NCBI RefSeq assembly: GCF_004137085.1
Contig: NZ_QYBC01000009.1
Location: 162,020-226,019, forward strand
Length of the DNA: 64,000 bases
DNA from: Lichenibacterium ramalinae
Lineage (GTDB): Bacteria; Pseudomonadota; Alphaproteobacteria; Rhizobiales; Beijerinckiaceae
Direction of reading: 5' to 3'
Position 1 is the stretch's first letter. The number at the start of each line of letters is the position of its first letter. The notes below the pieces were generated by a model that did no database searches, was not told where the DNA came from, and saw nothing but the letters and a program-made list of their open reading frames with translations. Below are positions 27,819 through 36,948 of this stretch, piece after piece. A program made the translations under genes and the position numbers.

Positions 27819-28031
27819 TCAGCTCTTGCCGTCGAGCTTCCAGACGAAGACCTCGCGCCCGTTGTGGGCCTCGCTGATCTTGACGTGGTGGGCCGGGCCC
27901 GCCCCGGGGAAGTCCCGCAGCATGCGTTTGGCGACGTCCTTCACGGTGCTGAGGTGCCCCAGTTCGTGATGCGTCGCGGCGAGCTGTGCTCCGCCCGCCG
28001 TCCGTCTCCAGATCGTGATCTCGTACAGCAT
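27819..28031 (-). CDS. Small conserved protein (70 aa)
   Basis: The ATG at 28031 starts a 70-residue protein, MLYEITIWRRTAGGAQLAAT, followed by KDVAKRMLRDFPGAGPAHHV and EVFVWKLDG. It looks like a small alpha/beta soluble protein. No family was recognised. It lies downstream of pgeF on the same strand, 183 bp away. Its Ile/Val/Trp pattern and balanced composition support real coding. Confidence 0.6.
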   Translation of the reverse strand: MLYEITIWRRTAGGAQLAATHHELGHLSTVKDVAKRMLRDFPGAGPAHHVKISEAHNGREVFVWKLDGKS

Positions 28032-28214
28032 CGCCCGGATGAACTGTAACCTTCGGCCCCTGTCAACGCGCGTCGGGGCCGCAGCGAAAGAACAGCGGTG
28101 GATCGCGGGCCGATGTGGCAGGGGGATGTAAAGTCTGGACTTATTCCATTTCGACAAAGCGGCGCTGTTCGACTTGAATGCGTTCCTAATCGCGTGGGTA
28201 TCGGAGCGCTGCGC

Positions 28215-28994
28215 TCACCGCTCCCGCAGCGCGATGGCGCCGACGAGGCGGCCGTAATCGGCCTCGCCGCGATGGGTGGCGCGGCGGTAGGAGAAGAAGC
28301 GCGCCTCGTCGGCATAGGTGTCGAGCGCGAGGTCGACGACGCGGCCGATCCCCGTGTCGCGCAGCCGCCGCACGATGAGGCCCGGCAGGTCGAAATGGTG
28401 GTGACCCGCACGGGCCGAGGGGACGAAGAAGACGGCGTCGGCCCCATCCCGCGCCACCACGCGGTCGCGGAACTCGGGCCCGACCTCATAGGACTCGCAC
28501 GCGATGGTCGGCCCCAGCACGGCCGCGATGCCGCCCGCCGTGGCGCCGAGCGACAGCATGGCGGCGACGGTGGCGTCCAGCACGCCGTAGACGGAGCCCT
28601 TCCAGCCCGCATGGCAGGCGCCGACGACGCCGGCCTCGGCATCGGCCAACAGCACGATCCCGCAATCCGCCCCCGTGACGCCGAGGGCCAGCCCGGGGAC
28701 GCGGGTGGCGACACCGTCGCAGGGCGGCCGGTCGGCATCCGTGAAGGGGGCCGAGACCACGACGGCGTCGGGCGAATGGACGAGGTAGGGGAGCACGAGG
28801 CGGTCCGGCGCCACGCCGAGGGTTTCGGCCATGCGGCGCCGGTTCTCCGCGACGTTGCCGCGCTCGTCGCGCGAGCCGATGCCGCCGTTGAGCGAGGCGT
28901 AGGGCCCGGCCGAGACGCCGCCCTCCCGGGTGAAGAAGCCGTGGGCGATGCGCGGGTCGTCGAGCGCCGCGGCCGTGATGGGGGCGAGCGTCAT
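28215..28994 (-). CDS. pgeF: Peptidoglycan editing factor PgeF (laccase-domain, YfiH family)
   Basis: The protein has 259 residues with the YfiH motifs: HGFFTREGGVSAGPYASLN at the start, LVHSPDAVVV, GVTGADCGIVLL and GACHAGWKGSVYGVL, giving the His-Cys-His metal site. Family members act as purine nucleoside phosphorylase/deaminase-like enzymes and, in E. coli, as a peptidoglycan editing factor. The start overlaps the stop of midA by four bases, so it is the third gene of the lgt-midA-pgeF operon. The annotation as polyphenol oxidase in older databases is misleading. Confidence 0.93.
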   Translation of the reverse strand: MTLAPITAAALDDPRIAHGFFTREGGVSAGPYASLNGGIGSRDERGNVAENRRRMAETLGVAPDRLVLPYLVHSPDAVVVSAPFTDADRPPCDGVATRVPGLALGVTGADCGIVLLADAEAGVVGACHAGWKGSVYGVLDATVAAMLSLGATAGGIAAVLGPTIACESYEVGPEFRDRVVARDGADAVFFVPSARAGHHHFDLPGLIVRRLRDTGIGRVVDLALDTYADEARFFSYRRATHRGEADYGRLVGAIALRER

Positions 28995-30082
28995 GACGGG
29001 ATCTCCTCGAAGCCGGGCGGCACCGGAAGGGACGGGGCCGTGATGGCGAGCGCCTTGAAGATCTCGCCCATGCCGCGGCGCTCGGGCGTGCCGGCCCCCG
29101 TCAGCCGCTCCAGCGCTGCCGCGACGCTCGCCGCCTGGTCGGGCGTGGCGCGGGCCGTCAGCGCTTCGGCGCGTTCCGCGATGCCGAGCGCACGCAGGAA
29201 GGTGCCCTGCGGCACGGGGCCGTGGACGGCGGCGCCCGCGCCCTCGGCGGCCCGGCGCAGACCGCCGAAATCCACCTGGGCGGACAGGTCCGCCTCGCCG
29301 GGTTCGGCGAGGGGGTCGGCGAAGGCGTGGCGCTTCACGGCCTGCAGCGTTTCGGCGAAGGCGGGCTTCGCGTAGCCGTAGTCGATCACCAGGGCGGCAC
29401 CGCCGTCGCGCACCAGCCGCGCCGCCAGGCCCCTGGCGATGCCCTGGGCCACGAGCCCGACCTCCAGCACGGCGCCGTCGGGGGCTTCGAGCGTGATGGC
29501 GGGCTCGGGGTCGGGCGCGAGGCCGAAGGCGAGCGTGTCGCCCTGCAGCCCGACGAGGCGCTGGTGCCAGCCGGTCGGCGCGCGGATGTAGTGGCGCACC
29601 GGCAGGGCGTCGAAGAACTCGTTGGCGACCACGATGGCGGGGCCGGGCGGCACGGCGGCGAGGTCGGCGTGCCAGGCGACCGGGACGCCGCAGTCGGCCA
29701 GCGTGGCGCGCTGCGCGTCCCGCAGCACCGGGCTGGTCTCGACGAGGTGGAGGTCGAGCGCCGCCGCGAGCCCGGGGATGCGCTTCGCCACCCGCAGGGC
29801 GTCGGCGAGCAGCGTGCCGCGGCCGGGGCCGAGTTCGACGAGGCGCACCGCCGCCGGTCGCCCCAGGGCGTCCCAGACCGCCGCCGCCCAGGCGCCGATC
29901 AGCTCGCCGAACATCTGGCTGGTTTCGGGCGCGGTGGTGAAGTCCCCCGCGGCGCCGAAGGGGTCGCGCGTGACGTAATAGCCGAGCGTCGGGTGGCCGA
30001 GTGCCAGGGCCATGAACCGGTCCACCCCGATGGGCCCGCCGTCGATCACGAGCGCGCGGATCTCGTCGGCGAGGCGGCTCAT
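28991..30082 (-). CDS. SAM-dependent methyltransferase, MidA/NDUFAF7 family
   Basis: The protein has 363 residues. The SAM-binding loop is VELGPGRGTLLAD, and the family segment IDGGPIGVDRFMALALGHPTLGYY precedes it; later come FFDALPVRHYIR and ALVIDYGYAKP. Mitochondrial NDUFAF7 methylates an arginine in complex I; the bacterial homologue is assumed to act in a similar way on NuoD. It lies 18 bp after lgt and overlaps pgeF. This lgt-midA-pgeF order is common in alphaproteobacteria. Confidence 0.93.
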   Translation of the reverse strand: MSRLADEIRALVIDGGPIGVDRFMALALGHPTLGYYVTRDPFGAAGDFTTAPETSQMFGELIGAWAAAVWDALGRPAAVRLVELGPGRGTLLADALRVAKRIPGLAAALDLHLVETSPVLRDAQRATLADCGVPVAWHADLAAVPPGPAIVVANEFFDALPVRHYIRAPTGWHQRLVGLQGDTLAFGLAPDPEPAITLEAPDGAVLEVGLVAQGIARGLAARLVRDGGAALVIDYGYAKPAFAETLQAVKRHAFADPLAEPGEADLSAQVDFGGLRRAAEGAGAAVHGPVPQGTFLRALGIAERAEALTARATPDQAASVAAALERLTGAGTPERRGMGEIFKALAITAPSLPVPPGFEEIPS

Positions 30083-30100
30083 CGGGGCGTGCTCACGCCG

Positions 30101-30928
30101 TCACGCCAGCGCGGCGGGGCGCCGGCGCCCCCGCAGCGCATAGGCGACGAGGCCGAGGCCGATCGCCAGCAGCGGCAGCGACAGCAGCATCCCCATGGTG
30201 GCGCCGCCGAACAGGAAGCCGAGCTGGGCATCGGGCTGGCGGAAGAACTCCGACACGATGCGGGCCAGGGCATAGCCGGCCGTGAACAGCCCCGTGGACA
30301 GCCCGGGGCGCTTCAGCGCGCCGAGGCGGATCGCCACCGCCAGCAGGACGAAGAGCCCGATGCCTTCGAGCCCCGCCTCGTAGAGCTGGCTCGGGTGGCG
30401 CGGGTCGGGCCCGGCGCCGGGAAACACCATGGCCCAGGGCACGTCGGTCTCGCGCCCCCAGAGCTCCGGCTTGATGAAGTTGGCGATGCGGCCGAGGAAC
30501 AGGCCGATCGGCACCACGGCGGCGACGCCGTCCGCCACCGACAGGAAGCCCACGCCGGCCCGCCGCGCGAAGATCCACATGCCGATGGCCGTGCCGATGA
30601 GCCCGCCGTGGAAGGCCATGCCGCCGTTCCAGGCCGCGACGATCTCGAGCGGATGCGACACGTAATAGGAGAAGTTGTAGAACAGCACGTAGCCGAGCCG
30701 CCCGCCCAGCACGATGCCGAGCGCCACATAGACGACGAGGTCGTCGACCGAGACCGGCGTCGGGTGGCGCACCGCGCCCCACAGCCGGTCGGCCGCGCAG
30801 AGCCGCTTCATGTAGAACCAGCCGAGCACGATGCCCGCCACATAGGCGAGGGCATACCAGCGGATCGGGAAGGGGCCGATGTCGACCAGGACGGGGTCGA
30901 TGACCGGATAGGGGATGACGAAGAGCAT
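30101..30928 (-). CDS. lgt: Prolipoprotein diacylglyceryl transferase
   Basis: The 275-residue integral membrane protein transfers a diacylglyceryl group to the lipobox Cys of prelipoproteins. It has about seven helices, the signature GRIANFIKPELWGRETD (the usual GRxGNFIN with a slight change), and HGGLIG and HPSQLYEA motifs. The start at the ATG at 30928 begins at MLFVIPYPVIDPV, as in other Lgt. It is the first gene of the lgt-midA-pgeF operon. A lipoprotein candidate for it is encoded at 63489. Confidence 0.96.
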   Translation of the reverse strand: MLFVIPYPVIDPVLVDIGPFPIRWYALAYVAGIVLGWFYMKRLCAADRLWGAVRHPTPVSVDDLVVYVALGIVLGGRLGYVLFYNFSYYVSHPLEIVAAWNGGMAFHGGLIGTAIGMWIFARRAGVGFLSVADGVAAVVPIGLFLGRIANFIKPELWGRETDVPWAMVFPGAGPDPRHPSQLYEAGLEGIGLFVLLAVAIRLGALKRPGLSTGLFTAGYALARIVSEFFRQPDAQLGFLFGGATMGMLLSLPLLAIGLGLVAYALRGRRRPAALA

Positions 30929-30996
30929 GGCGCGACATGCCCGTGGGGTGCGACGCCGTCAAGACGGCGCCCGGACCATCGCAAGGTCCCGAACTC

Positions 30997-31073
30997 GGGT
31001 CGACGTGGCACCGTCGGGAGCGGGCTTCTCCCGCTGGCGGGAGAAGGTGGCGCCGCGCAGCGGCGTCGGATGA
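30997..31073. repeat. Dispersed palindromic repeat, copy B
   Basis: GGGTCGACGTGGCACCGTCGGGAGC-type sequence precedes the perfect palindrome CTTCTCCCGC-TG-GCGGGAGAAG (31025-31046) and the tail GGTGGCGCCGCGCAGCGGCG with TCGGATGAGGG. The first part matches 20704-20752 and the palindrome plus tail matches 63721-63770. Confidence 0.8.
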
Positions 31074-31146
31074 GGGTGGGAAGCCCCACGCATCGTTCGT
31101 GCACCGATCCTTTGCGGCGGTTCAGCCCGTCATGATCCCCTCGCCC

Positions 31147-31815
31147 CTAACCCTTCGGCGCATCCGGCTGGCGCGACGGCTCGGCCCTGGCGAAGGCCTC
31201 CTCGGCGAGGCAGCGCTGCACGATGCCCGACAGCACCGGCGTTTCCGGCAGGTCGAGCTTGAACACCCGCCCGATCAGGGCGAGGCCCGACACGCAGATG
31301 TCCGCCATGGTGATGCGGTCGCCGTGGCAGAAACGGCCGGTCTCGGGCGAATGGGCGAGGTTGGCTTCGAGCCCCACGAGGCCCTGGCCCACCCAATGCG
31401 TCACCCAGGCCCGGAAGGCGTCGGCGTCAAAACCGCCCCGTTCGGTCAGGTAGTGGCGCACGCGGGGCACCAGCAGCGGATGGGTGTCGGCCGCCACGGT
31501 GGCGGCGAGGGCCCGCACCCGGGCCCGGCCGCGGGCATCGGCGGGGAGGATCGGCGGCTCGGGATAGCGCTCCTCGAGGTATTCGAGCAGCGCCAGCGAC
31601 TGGGTGAGCGGCGGCAGGTCGCCGTCGATCAGCGCCGGCACCGCCGCCATCGGGTTGCGGGCCACGAAATCGGGCGCGTGCTGCTCCCCCGCGTCGAGGT
31701 CCACCGGGATCTCGCGGTACGGCACGCCCTTGAGGTTCAGGGCCACGCGCAGCCGGTACATGGCATTGGAGCGCCAATAACCGTAGAATTCGAGCGGCTG
31801 GGACGCGTCGGTCAT
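31147..31815 (-). CDS. Glutathione S-transferase, zeta/MaiA-like
   Basis: The protein has 222 residues with an N-terminal thioredoxin-like domain (residues 1-90) and a helical C-terminal domain. The overall layout (RLRVALNLKGVPYREIPVDL, NPMAAVPALIDGD, TQSLALLEYLEERYP) is that of maleylacetoacetate isomerase-type zeta GST. The catalytic SSCxxRVR motif is however changed to RSNAMYRLR, losing the Ser and Cys, so isomerase activity is doubtful. It starts inside the stop of the catalase-like gene (4-bp overlap), and the two should be translated together. Confidence 0.8.
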   Translation of the reverse strand: MTDASQPLEFYGYWRSNAMYRLRVALNLKGVPYREIPVDLDAGEQHAPDFVARNPMAAVPALIDGDLPPLTQSLALLEYLEERYPEPPILPADARGRARVRALAATVAADTHPLLVPRVRHYLTERGGFDADAFRAWVTHWVGQGLVGLEANLAHSPETGRFCHGDRITMADICVSGLALIGRVFKLDLPETPVLSGIVQRCLAEEAFARAEPSRQPDAPKG

Positions 31816-32912
31816 GGGGCGGCTCCGTCGCGGTCGGGTTCGGCGATGGTGACACGGTTGGCGGCGGCGCGGAACCCCGAAGACGCCGCGTAGACGGCCT
31901 TGCGCACCCGCATCACGGCGCCGAGCGGCCGGTGCGCGGCGAGGCCGTGCCAGGGGCTGAAGCTCATGCGGTCGTCGATCCGGCCGTGTTTCCCCTCGGT
32001 CCAGCTGTCCTGCGGCGGCATCGTGATGCGCGCCACCGGCACGTAGGGGCTTTCACCCTCCGGCCACACCGCCGAGGCGTCCTCGATCGGCATCGTGTCG
32101 GACGACGTGGCGAGCTGGACGCAGAGGTCCCATTCGGCTGCCTGGCCGGCGAAGAACTCCGACACCGCATCGCGCAACGCGTTCGGGTTTCCCGCATGGT
32201 CGAGCGGCGCGCCGCTGAGGTCCCGCAGGTTCGGCGAAGCCGGGCGGACCTGGACCTTGGCGACGTGGTCGCCGAAGCGCAGCGGCACCTGGCTGTAGAA
32301 GGTTTCGCCCAGGATGTTGGTCCGGGGCTGGCCGCCGAGCGAGAGCAGCGTCGCGCTGTGGCCGCCCACCGTTTCCAGCACGGCTTCGGCGCCCCGCATC
32401 ACGGCCGAGATCGCCTTCTTCAGCACCTGCGGCGTGTCGGTGGTGGAGGCGAGCAGCTTGAGGCTCTTCAGGAAGGCCTTGGGCGTCGCGGCCGCGAAGG
32501 CCGGTGCATTGGCCATCACGAAGTCCTGGTTCTCGCCCGGCGCGTCCGGAAGCCGCTCCCCCGGCACCCCGATGACCTTCAGCGCCAGGCCCCGGGGTGT
32601 CGAGACGGTGTCGTCGAGCACGTCGCCGGGGTTGGTCGACAGGCGCAGGATGACGGGATAGGTGCCGCCACGGGCGAACAGGCCCTGGGCCAGGGCGGGC
32701 GGCAGCCCGTCGAGCACGCGCAGCTCGCCCTCTAGGAGCCCGTGGCTCTTGGCGTGCACGCCGCGCTCGGCATGGCCGGAGTCCTTGAAGACCGTCCCGG
32801 CGATCTTGCCCATCTCGTCGATGATCTGGCGCGTGACCTCCGCCTCGTCGGGCTCGGGCCGTTCGAGGTCGGGGCTGTAGCGGAGGGGATCGGGCGGGGC
32901 TGTCGCGGGCAT
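31812..32912 (-). CDS. Catalase-family heme protein (366 aa)
   Basis: A small catalase-like protein of 366 residues, shorter than the typical 480-500. It holds GVHAKSHGLLEGELRVL with the distal His, the STPRGLALKVIG and FVMANAPAF segments, and MSFSPWHGLAAHRPLGA near the end. An R-x-x-x-Y motif (RKAVY) could supply the proximal heme tyrosine. Such minimal catalases may act as peroxidases or alkyl hydroperoxide enzymes. It forms an operon with the downstream GST, and both are likely to serve in oxidative stress. Confidence 0.85.
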   Translation of the reverse strand: MPATAPPDPLRYSPDLERPEPDEAEVTRQIIDEMGKIAGTVFKDSGHAERGVHAKSHGLLEGELRVLDGLPPALAQGLFARGGTYPVILRLSTNPGDVLDDTVSTPRGLALKVIGVPGERLPDAPGENQDFVMANAPAFAAATPKAFLKSLKLLASTTDTPQVLKKAISAVMRGAEAVLETVGGHSATLLSLGGQPRTNILGETFYSQVPLRFGDHVAKVQVRPASPNLRDLSGAPLDHAGNPNALRDAVSEFFAGQAAEWDLCVQLATSSDTMPIEDASAVWPEGESPYVPVARITMPPQDSWTEGKHGRIDDRMSFSPWHGLAAHRPLGAVMRVRKAVYAASSGFRAAANRVTIAEPDRDGAAP

Positions 32913-33119
32913 GGGGCTTCACCACCGCTGGATGTGTCGTGTCGGTGGCGAACCGCGATGGGGCATCAACGGTTCCGCGCCGGACGCGCTTCGCGCCACG
33001 AGACGATTCCAACCGATCCGATACTGCTTTAAGCCTCCGGTCGCGTCGCGTGGCCGCGCCGGAGCGTCCCGAGCCCGGGCGCGGGCCGCCGCGGCGGGGA
33101 TGCGCAGCCGAGGAGCCCC

Positions 33120-33794
33120 ATGCCGACCCCCTTGAACGACCTCGTCGCCTTTCTCACCGGCGCCGCCGCCGACTACGAGGCGCTCGGCGCCGCCCGCTAC
33201 GTGGTGCTGGTCGTGTTCTACGCCCTCGTCGTCGCCAGCCTGACGCTGCTCGTCGTCAACCTCCGCGACGACAGGGGCCAGCGCAGCGGCGGCCTGCTGT
33301 GGCTCTGGCTGGTGCGGGTCGCCGTCGGCTGCCTGTGGTTCAAGGCCATGCTGTGGACGCTGCCCTTCGGCACCGACAACGGCCTCCATGCCTGGACGGC
33401 CGCGGTGCCCGACCGTGCGGCGCTGCCGCAGGTGGCGCGCTTCGCCACCGACGCGCTGCTGCCGCATTTCGGCGTCTTCGACCCCTTGGCCTTCCTCGCC
33501 GCCTTCGGCGTCGCCGCAGCCCTGATCCTGGGGCTGCTGGTGCGCGTCGCCGCCCTCGTGGGCTTCGCCATGGCGGCGGCGCTGTGGCTGGGGCTCTACG
33601 GCGCGCCGGCGGGCGAAACCGCCGCGTCGTCCGCCGCATCCCCTTGGGGCTTCGCCCTGATGGCGCTGCTTTGCGGCACGCTTGCCGTGCTGGCGGCGGG
33701 GCGGGCGCTCGGCGCCGATGCCTGGATCCGCCGCGCGGTCCCCTCGGTGCGCGACCGCCGCCCGGCCGGGCTGCTGCTCCGCGGCCTGACCTGA
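33120..33794 (+). CDS. DoxX-like membrane protein (224 aa)
   Basis: The protein has 224 residues and about five transmembrane segments, around 25-45, 62-82, 120-145, 146-165 and 180-198. It resembles the DoxX/DoxD-like TQO small subunit family (for example the spacing of FKAMLWTLPFGTDNG), but no catalytic motif allows a function. It is divergent from the catalase gene across about 200 bp. The ATG at 33120 is preceded by GAGG. Confidence 0.65.
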   Translation: MPTPLNDLVAFLTGAAADYEALGAARYVVLVVFYALVVASLTLLVVNLRDDRGQRSGGLLWLWLVRVAVGCLWFKAMLWTLPFGTDNGLHAWTAAVPDRAALPQVARFATDALLPHFGVFDPLAFLAAFGVAAALILGLLVRVAALVGFAMAAALWLGLYGAPAGETAASSAASPWGFALMALLCGTLAVLAAGRALGADAWIRRAVPSVRDRRPAGLLLRGLT

Positions 33795-33802
33795 GCGACG
33801 CG

Positions 33803-33840
33803 CGGCCCGGCCCGCCCCGGCGCGGAGCCGGGCCGGGCCG
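33803..33840. terminator. Convergent terminator hairpin
   Basis: A perfect 11-bp inverted repeat, CGGCCCGGCCC and GGGCCGGGCCG, with a 16-nt loop, lies in the 52-bp gap between the DoxX-like gene and the ABC transporter operon, whose stops face each other. Confidence 0.55.
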
Positions 33841-33846
33841 ACGCCG

Positions 33847-34782
33847 TCACGGCTTCAGGAACTTGTCGACATTGTCCTTGGTGACGACGTCGAGCCCCGC
33901 GATGTTGACGGGCTGCACGGTCTCGCCCTTCTTCAGCTTCATGAGGATGTCCATGGCCTTCTCGCCCATCTCGAAGGGCCGCTGGCCGACCAGCACCTGG
34001 GCGTAGCCGTCCTTGAGGAGCTGCAGCTCGACGGGGAGCGTGTCGGGCATGACCAGCGGGAACTTGCCGGCCTTCACCTTGTCCATGTTGGCGTCGACGT
34101 AGCCCTTGTAGGCCTTGGGAGCGAAGAGCGCCCAGCCGCCGACCGGGATGATGGCGCCGATGTCGGGGTTGGCGGTGGCGAAATCGGTGAGCTGCTGGGC
34201 CGCCAGGGCGGCGTCGTCGTTGCAGAAGGCGGGCGAGCCCTTCACCTCCGTCCAGCCCGCGGCCTTCAGCACTTCATAGAGGCCGGCGAGGCGCTCGTTG
34301 AGGTTCTCGGCCGCGGGGCCGCCCGACTGGGTGGCGAAGGTCGAGGGCTGGGGATGCACCTTGATGAGCTGGCGGGCGAGTTCGCGGCCCATCTCCTTGT
34401 TGTCGGTGCCGACATAGGCCTGGCGCTTCGAATTCGGCGCATCGGCGTCGAAGGTGATGACCGGGATGCCGGCGTCGCGCGCCTGCTTGATGACGCCCGT
34501 CACGGAATCGGCGTCGGCCACCGAGACCGCGATGCCGGCGACCCCCTGGGTGATGAAGTCCTGCATGATCTGGACTTCGGTGGCGGGCTCGTGGGTGGCC
34601 GGGCCCTTGTAGATGCAGGTGACGCCGATCTTCTTGGCTTCGGCCATGCAGCCGTCGCGCGACAGGTCGAAATAGGGGTTGTCCATCCCCTTGGGGATCA
34701 GCGCGAAGCTCGTCGCATCCGCGGCATGCGCGAAGGCGGTGAGGGCGGTCATGGCCACGGCGGCCAGCAGGACGGATTTCAT
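33847..34782 (-). CDS. Sugar ABC transporter substrate-binding protein (FrcB/RbsB-like)
   Basis: The protein has 311 residues with a signal peptide (cleavage near AHAAD). The rest is the periplasmic binding protein fold of the ribose/galactose (CUT2, Peripla_BP_4) type: LIPKGMDNPYFDLSRDGCM, ITQGVAGIAVSVADADSV, AYVGTDNKEMGRELARQL and VGQRPFEMGEKAMDILMKL. It should bind a monosaccharide in the periplasm. The three-gene set with a single-domain ATPase matches the fructose transporter FrcBCA of Sinorhizobium, but the sugar cannot be fixed from sequence. It is the last gene of the operon in transcription order. Confidence 0.9.
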   Translation of the reverse strand: MKSVLLAAVAMTALTAFAHAADATSFALIPKGMDNPYFDLSRDGCMAEAKKIGVTCIYKGPATHEPATEVQIMQDFITQGVAGIAVSVADADSVTGVIKQARDAGIPVITFDADAPNSKRQAYVGTDNKEMGRELARQLIKVHPQPSTFATQSGGPAAENLNERLAGLYEVLKAAGWTEVKGSPAFCNDDAALAAQQLTDFATANPDIGAIIPVGGWALFAPKAYKGYVDANMDKVKAGKFPLVMPDTLPVELQLLKDGYAQVLVGQRPFEMGEKAMDILMKLKKGETVQPVNIAGLDVVTKDNVDKFLKP

Positions 34783-34879
34783 GGGACGTCTTCCTCTCGG
34801 TGCAACCGCGCCCGGTCTTCCGCCCGGCGCCGGATCTCGTGATGGGTCCCCGGCCGCGTCGGCGCGGGGACGCCGGGCG

Positions 34880-35911
34880 TCAGTCGGGCTGGCGCGTGCG
34901 GATGCGGTCGACCAGCACCGCCAGGATGATGATGGAGCCGACGAAGACCTGCTCCCAATAGGTGTCGGCGCCGAACAGCGCGAGGCCGTTGCGGATCACC
35001 TCGATGAGCGCGGCGCCGATGACGGCGCCGGCCGGCCCGCCGATGCCGCCCGCGAGGTCCGCCCCGCCGATGACCGAGGCCGCGATGATCTTGAGCTCGT
35101 AGCCGACCGCGAGGTTGGCGGGCGCCGAGCCGAGCCAGCCCAGCACCAGGATGCCGGCGAGGCCCGCCGCCATCGAGCACAGCATGTAGACCGACACCTT
35201 GACCCTGGCGACGGCGACGCCGGTCAGCTTGGCGGCGCGCTCGTTGCCGCCGAGCACGAAGACGTGCCGGCCCCAGCGGGTCTGGCGCAGCGCCACCCCC
35301 ATCACGACGGCGAGGGCCAGGAGGTAGACGAGCGGCACCGGCAGGCCGAGGATGCGCCCGTCCGTCAGCGCGTAGAAGGTGTCGACGCCCGGGCCGTTCG
35401 GGGCCTGCCCGCGCCCCTGCGTGATGACGTAGGTGATGCCGCGGCAGATCGACAGCGTGCCGAGCGTCACCACGAAGGGGGACAGCCGCACCACCGCGAT
35501 CATCACGCCGTTGACGAAGCCCACCAGGGCGGCCAAGCCCAGCCCCAGCACCACGGCGGCCCCCATGACGCCGAACGGCACCGAGGCCAGCACGGTGCCG
35601 GACAGCGCCTTCATCAGGATGGCGGTCACGACGGCGGTGAGGGCCATGACGGAGCCGACCGACAGGTCGATGCCGCCCGTGATGATGACCAGCGTCGAGC
35701 CGAGGGCCACGATGGCGATGTAGGAGAAGTTCTTCGACGTGTTGAGGAGGTTGTTGGGCGTGAGGAAGTGGTTGGCGAAGACCGCCACCAGCGCCGTGAT
35801 GACGACGAGGGCGATCGCCACATAGGCGGTCTGCGACGCCAGAGCGCCGGAGCGGTACCACCGGTTCCGCCCGACGTTGGTGAATACGATGCCGGGAGCC
35901 GCGTCGGTCAT
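34880..35911 (-). CDS. Sugar ABC transporter permease (FrcC/RbsC-like)
   Basis: The 343-residue protein with about ten helices is a CUT2-type permease; YIAIVALGSTLVIITGGIDLSVGSV and GRHVFVLGGNERAAKLTGV are family signatures, as is IGGADLAGGIGGPAGAVIGAAL. The start at the ATG at 35911 overlaps the stop of the ATPase gene, a translational-coupling arrangement. The frame is open further upstream but runs into the ATPase gene. It forms the membrane channel of the transporter. Confidence 0.93.
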   Translation of the reverse strand: MTDAAPGIVFTNVGRNRWYRSGALASQTAYVAIALVVITALVAVFANHFLTPNNLLNTSKNFSYIAIVALGSTLVIITGGIDLSVGSVMALTAVVTAILMKALSGTVLASVPFGVMGAAVVLGLGLAALVGFVNGVMIAVVRLSPFVVTLGTLSICRGITYVITQGRGQAPNGPGVDTFYALTDGRILGLPVPLVYLLALAVVMGVALRQTRWGRHVFVLGGNERAAKLTGVAVARVKVSVYMLCSMAAGLAGILVLGWLGSAPANLAVGYELKIIAASVIGGADLAGGIGGPAGAVIGAALIEVIRNGLALFGADTYWEQVFVGSIIILAVLVDRIRTRQPD

Positions 35912-36684
35912 CAGGCGAACTCCTTGGCGCCGGTGATCAGGGCCGTGACCTCTTCGGGGCTGGACCGGTCGACGCGCTTGTCGGCGCATTTGGTGCCGCG
36001 GCGCAGCACCACGACCCGGTCGCAGACGCTGAACACGTCGGGCATGCGGTGGGAGATGAGGATGACGGCGACGCCGCTGTCGCGCAGCCGGCGGATGAGG
36101 TCGAGCACCTCCGCCACCTGCCGCACCGAGATGGCGGCCGTGGGCTCGTCCATCAGGATCAGCTTGGCCTTGGCGAGCCGCGTGCGCGCGATGGCGACGG
36201 CTTGGCGCTGGCCGCCCGACATGGAGCGCACGAGGTCGCGCGGCCGCGTCTCGCTCTTGAGCTCGCCGAAGAGCTCCAACGCCCGGGCGTTCATGGCGCG
36301 GTGATCGAGGAAGCGGAAGGGGCCGACGCGGCGCGTCAGCTCCCGCCCGAGGAACACGTTGGCGGCGGCGCTGACGTTGTCGGCGAGCGCCAGGTCCTGG
36401 TAGACGACCTCGATGCCGGCGGCGCGCGCGTCGAGCGGCCTGTCGAACCGGTGCTCCCGGCCGTCGAGCGTGATGGTGCCGTGGGTGGGGTGGAAGTTCC
36501 CCGCCATGATCTTGACGAGTGTGGACTTTCCAGCCCCGTTGTCGCCCATCAGGCCGACGACTTCGCCCGGCGCGATGCTCATATCGACGTCGGAGAGGGC
36601 CCGGATGGCACCGAACTCCTTGCCGATACCCCGCAACTCCAGCACCGGGGCCGATTCCGCCCGTGCCGCATCCGCCGCGCTCAT
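35911..36684 (-). CDS. Sugar ABC transporter ATP-binding protein, single domain (FrcA-like)
   Basis: The 257-residue ATPase has Walker A GDNGAGKSTLVK, the signature MSGGQRQAVAIARTR, Walker B LILMDEPTAAIS and the switch His. Unlike most CUT2 ATPases (RbsA, MglA), it has only one ATPase domain, as in FrcA of Sinorhizobium. It is the first gene of the operon; the order is ATPase, permease, binding protein. The 264 bp upstream, shared with a divergent DUF6894 gene, contain the promoters. Confidence 0.93.
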   Translation of the reverse strand: MSAADAARAESAPVLELRGIGKEFGAIRALSDVDMSIAPGEVVGLMGDNGAGKSTLVKIMAGNFHPTHGTITLDGREHRFDRPLDARAAGIEVVYQDLALADNVSAAANVFLGRELTRRVGPFRFLDHRAMNARALELFGELKSETRPRDLVRSMSGGQRQAVAIARTRLAKAKLILMDEPTAAISVRQVAEVLDLIRRLRDSGVAVILISHRMPDVFSVCDRVVVLRRGTKCADKRVDRSSPEEVTALITGAKEFA

Positions 36685-36948
36685 CCCGGCGCCTCCCCGA
36701 TCGTTCTTCGTTGCCGGCAGGATAGTGCGGATTTACGAAGCCGCAACGTCAAACGCGTATGTCGGACAAATCCCGTGCGCTCGCGGCGGGCCGCGTCGGC
36801 CGAGGCGGGGCGCGGCGGCATCGGCCCTCGCCCCGCCGAAGCGGATGCTTCGGACAGCAAGGTGGCACATGTTGTTGTTCGCCACGCCGACGCTCTCTTA
36901 GGTTTTCGACGATCACGCTCCGCGATGCAGGCAAGCGGGAGGCTGGAC

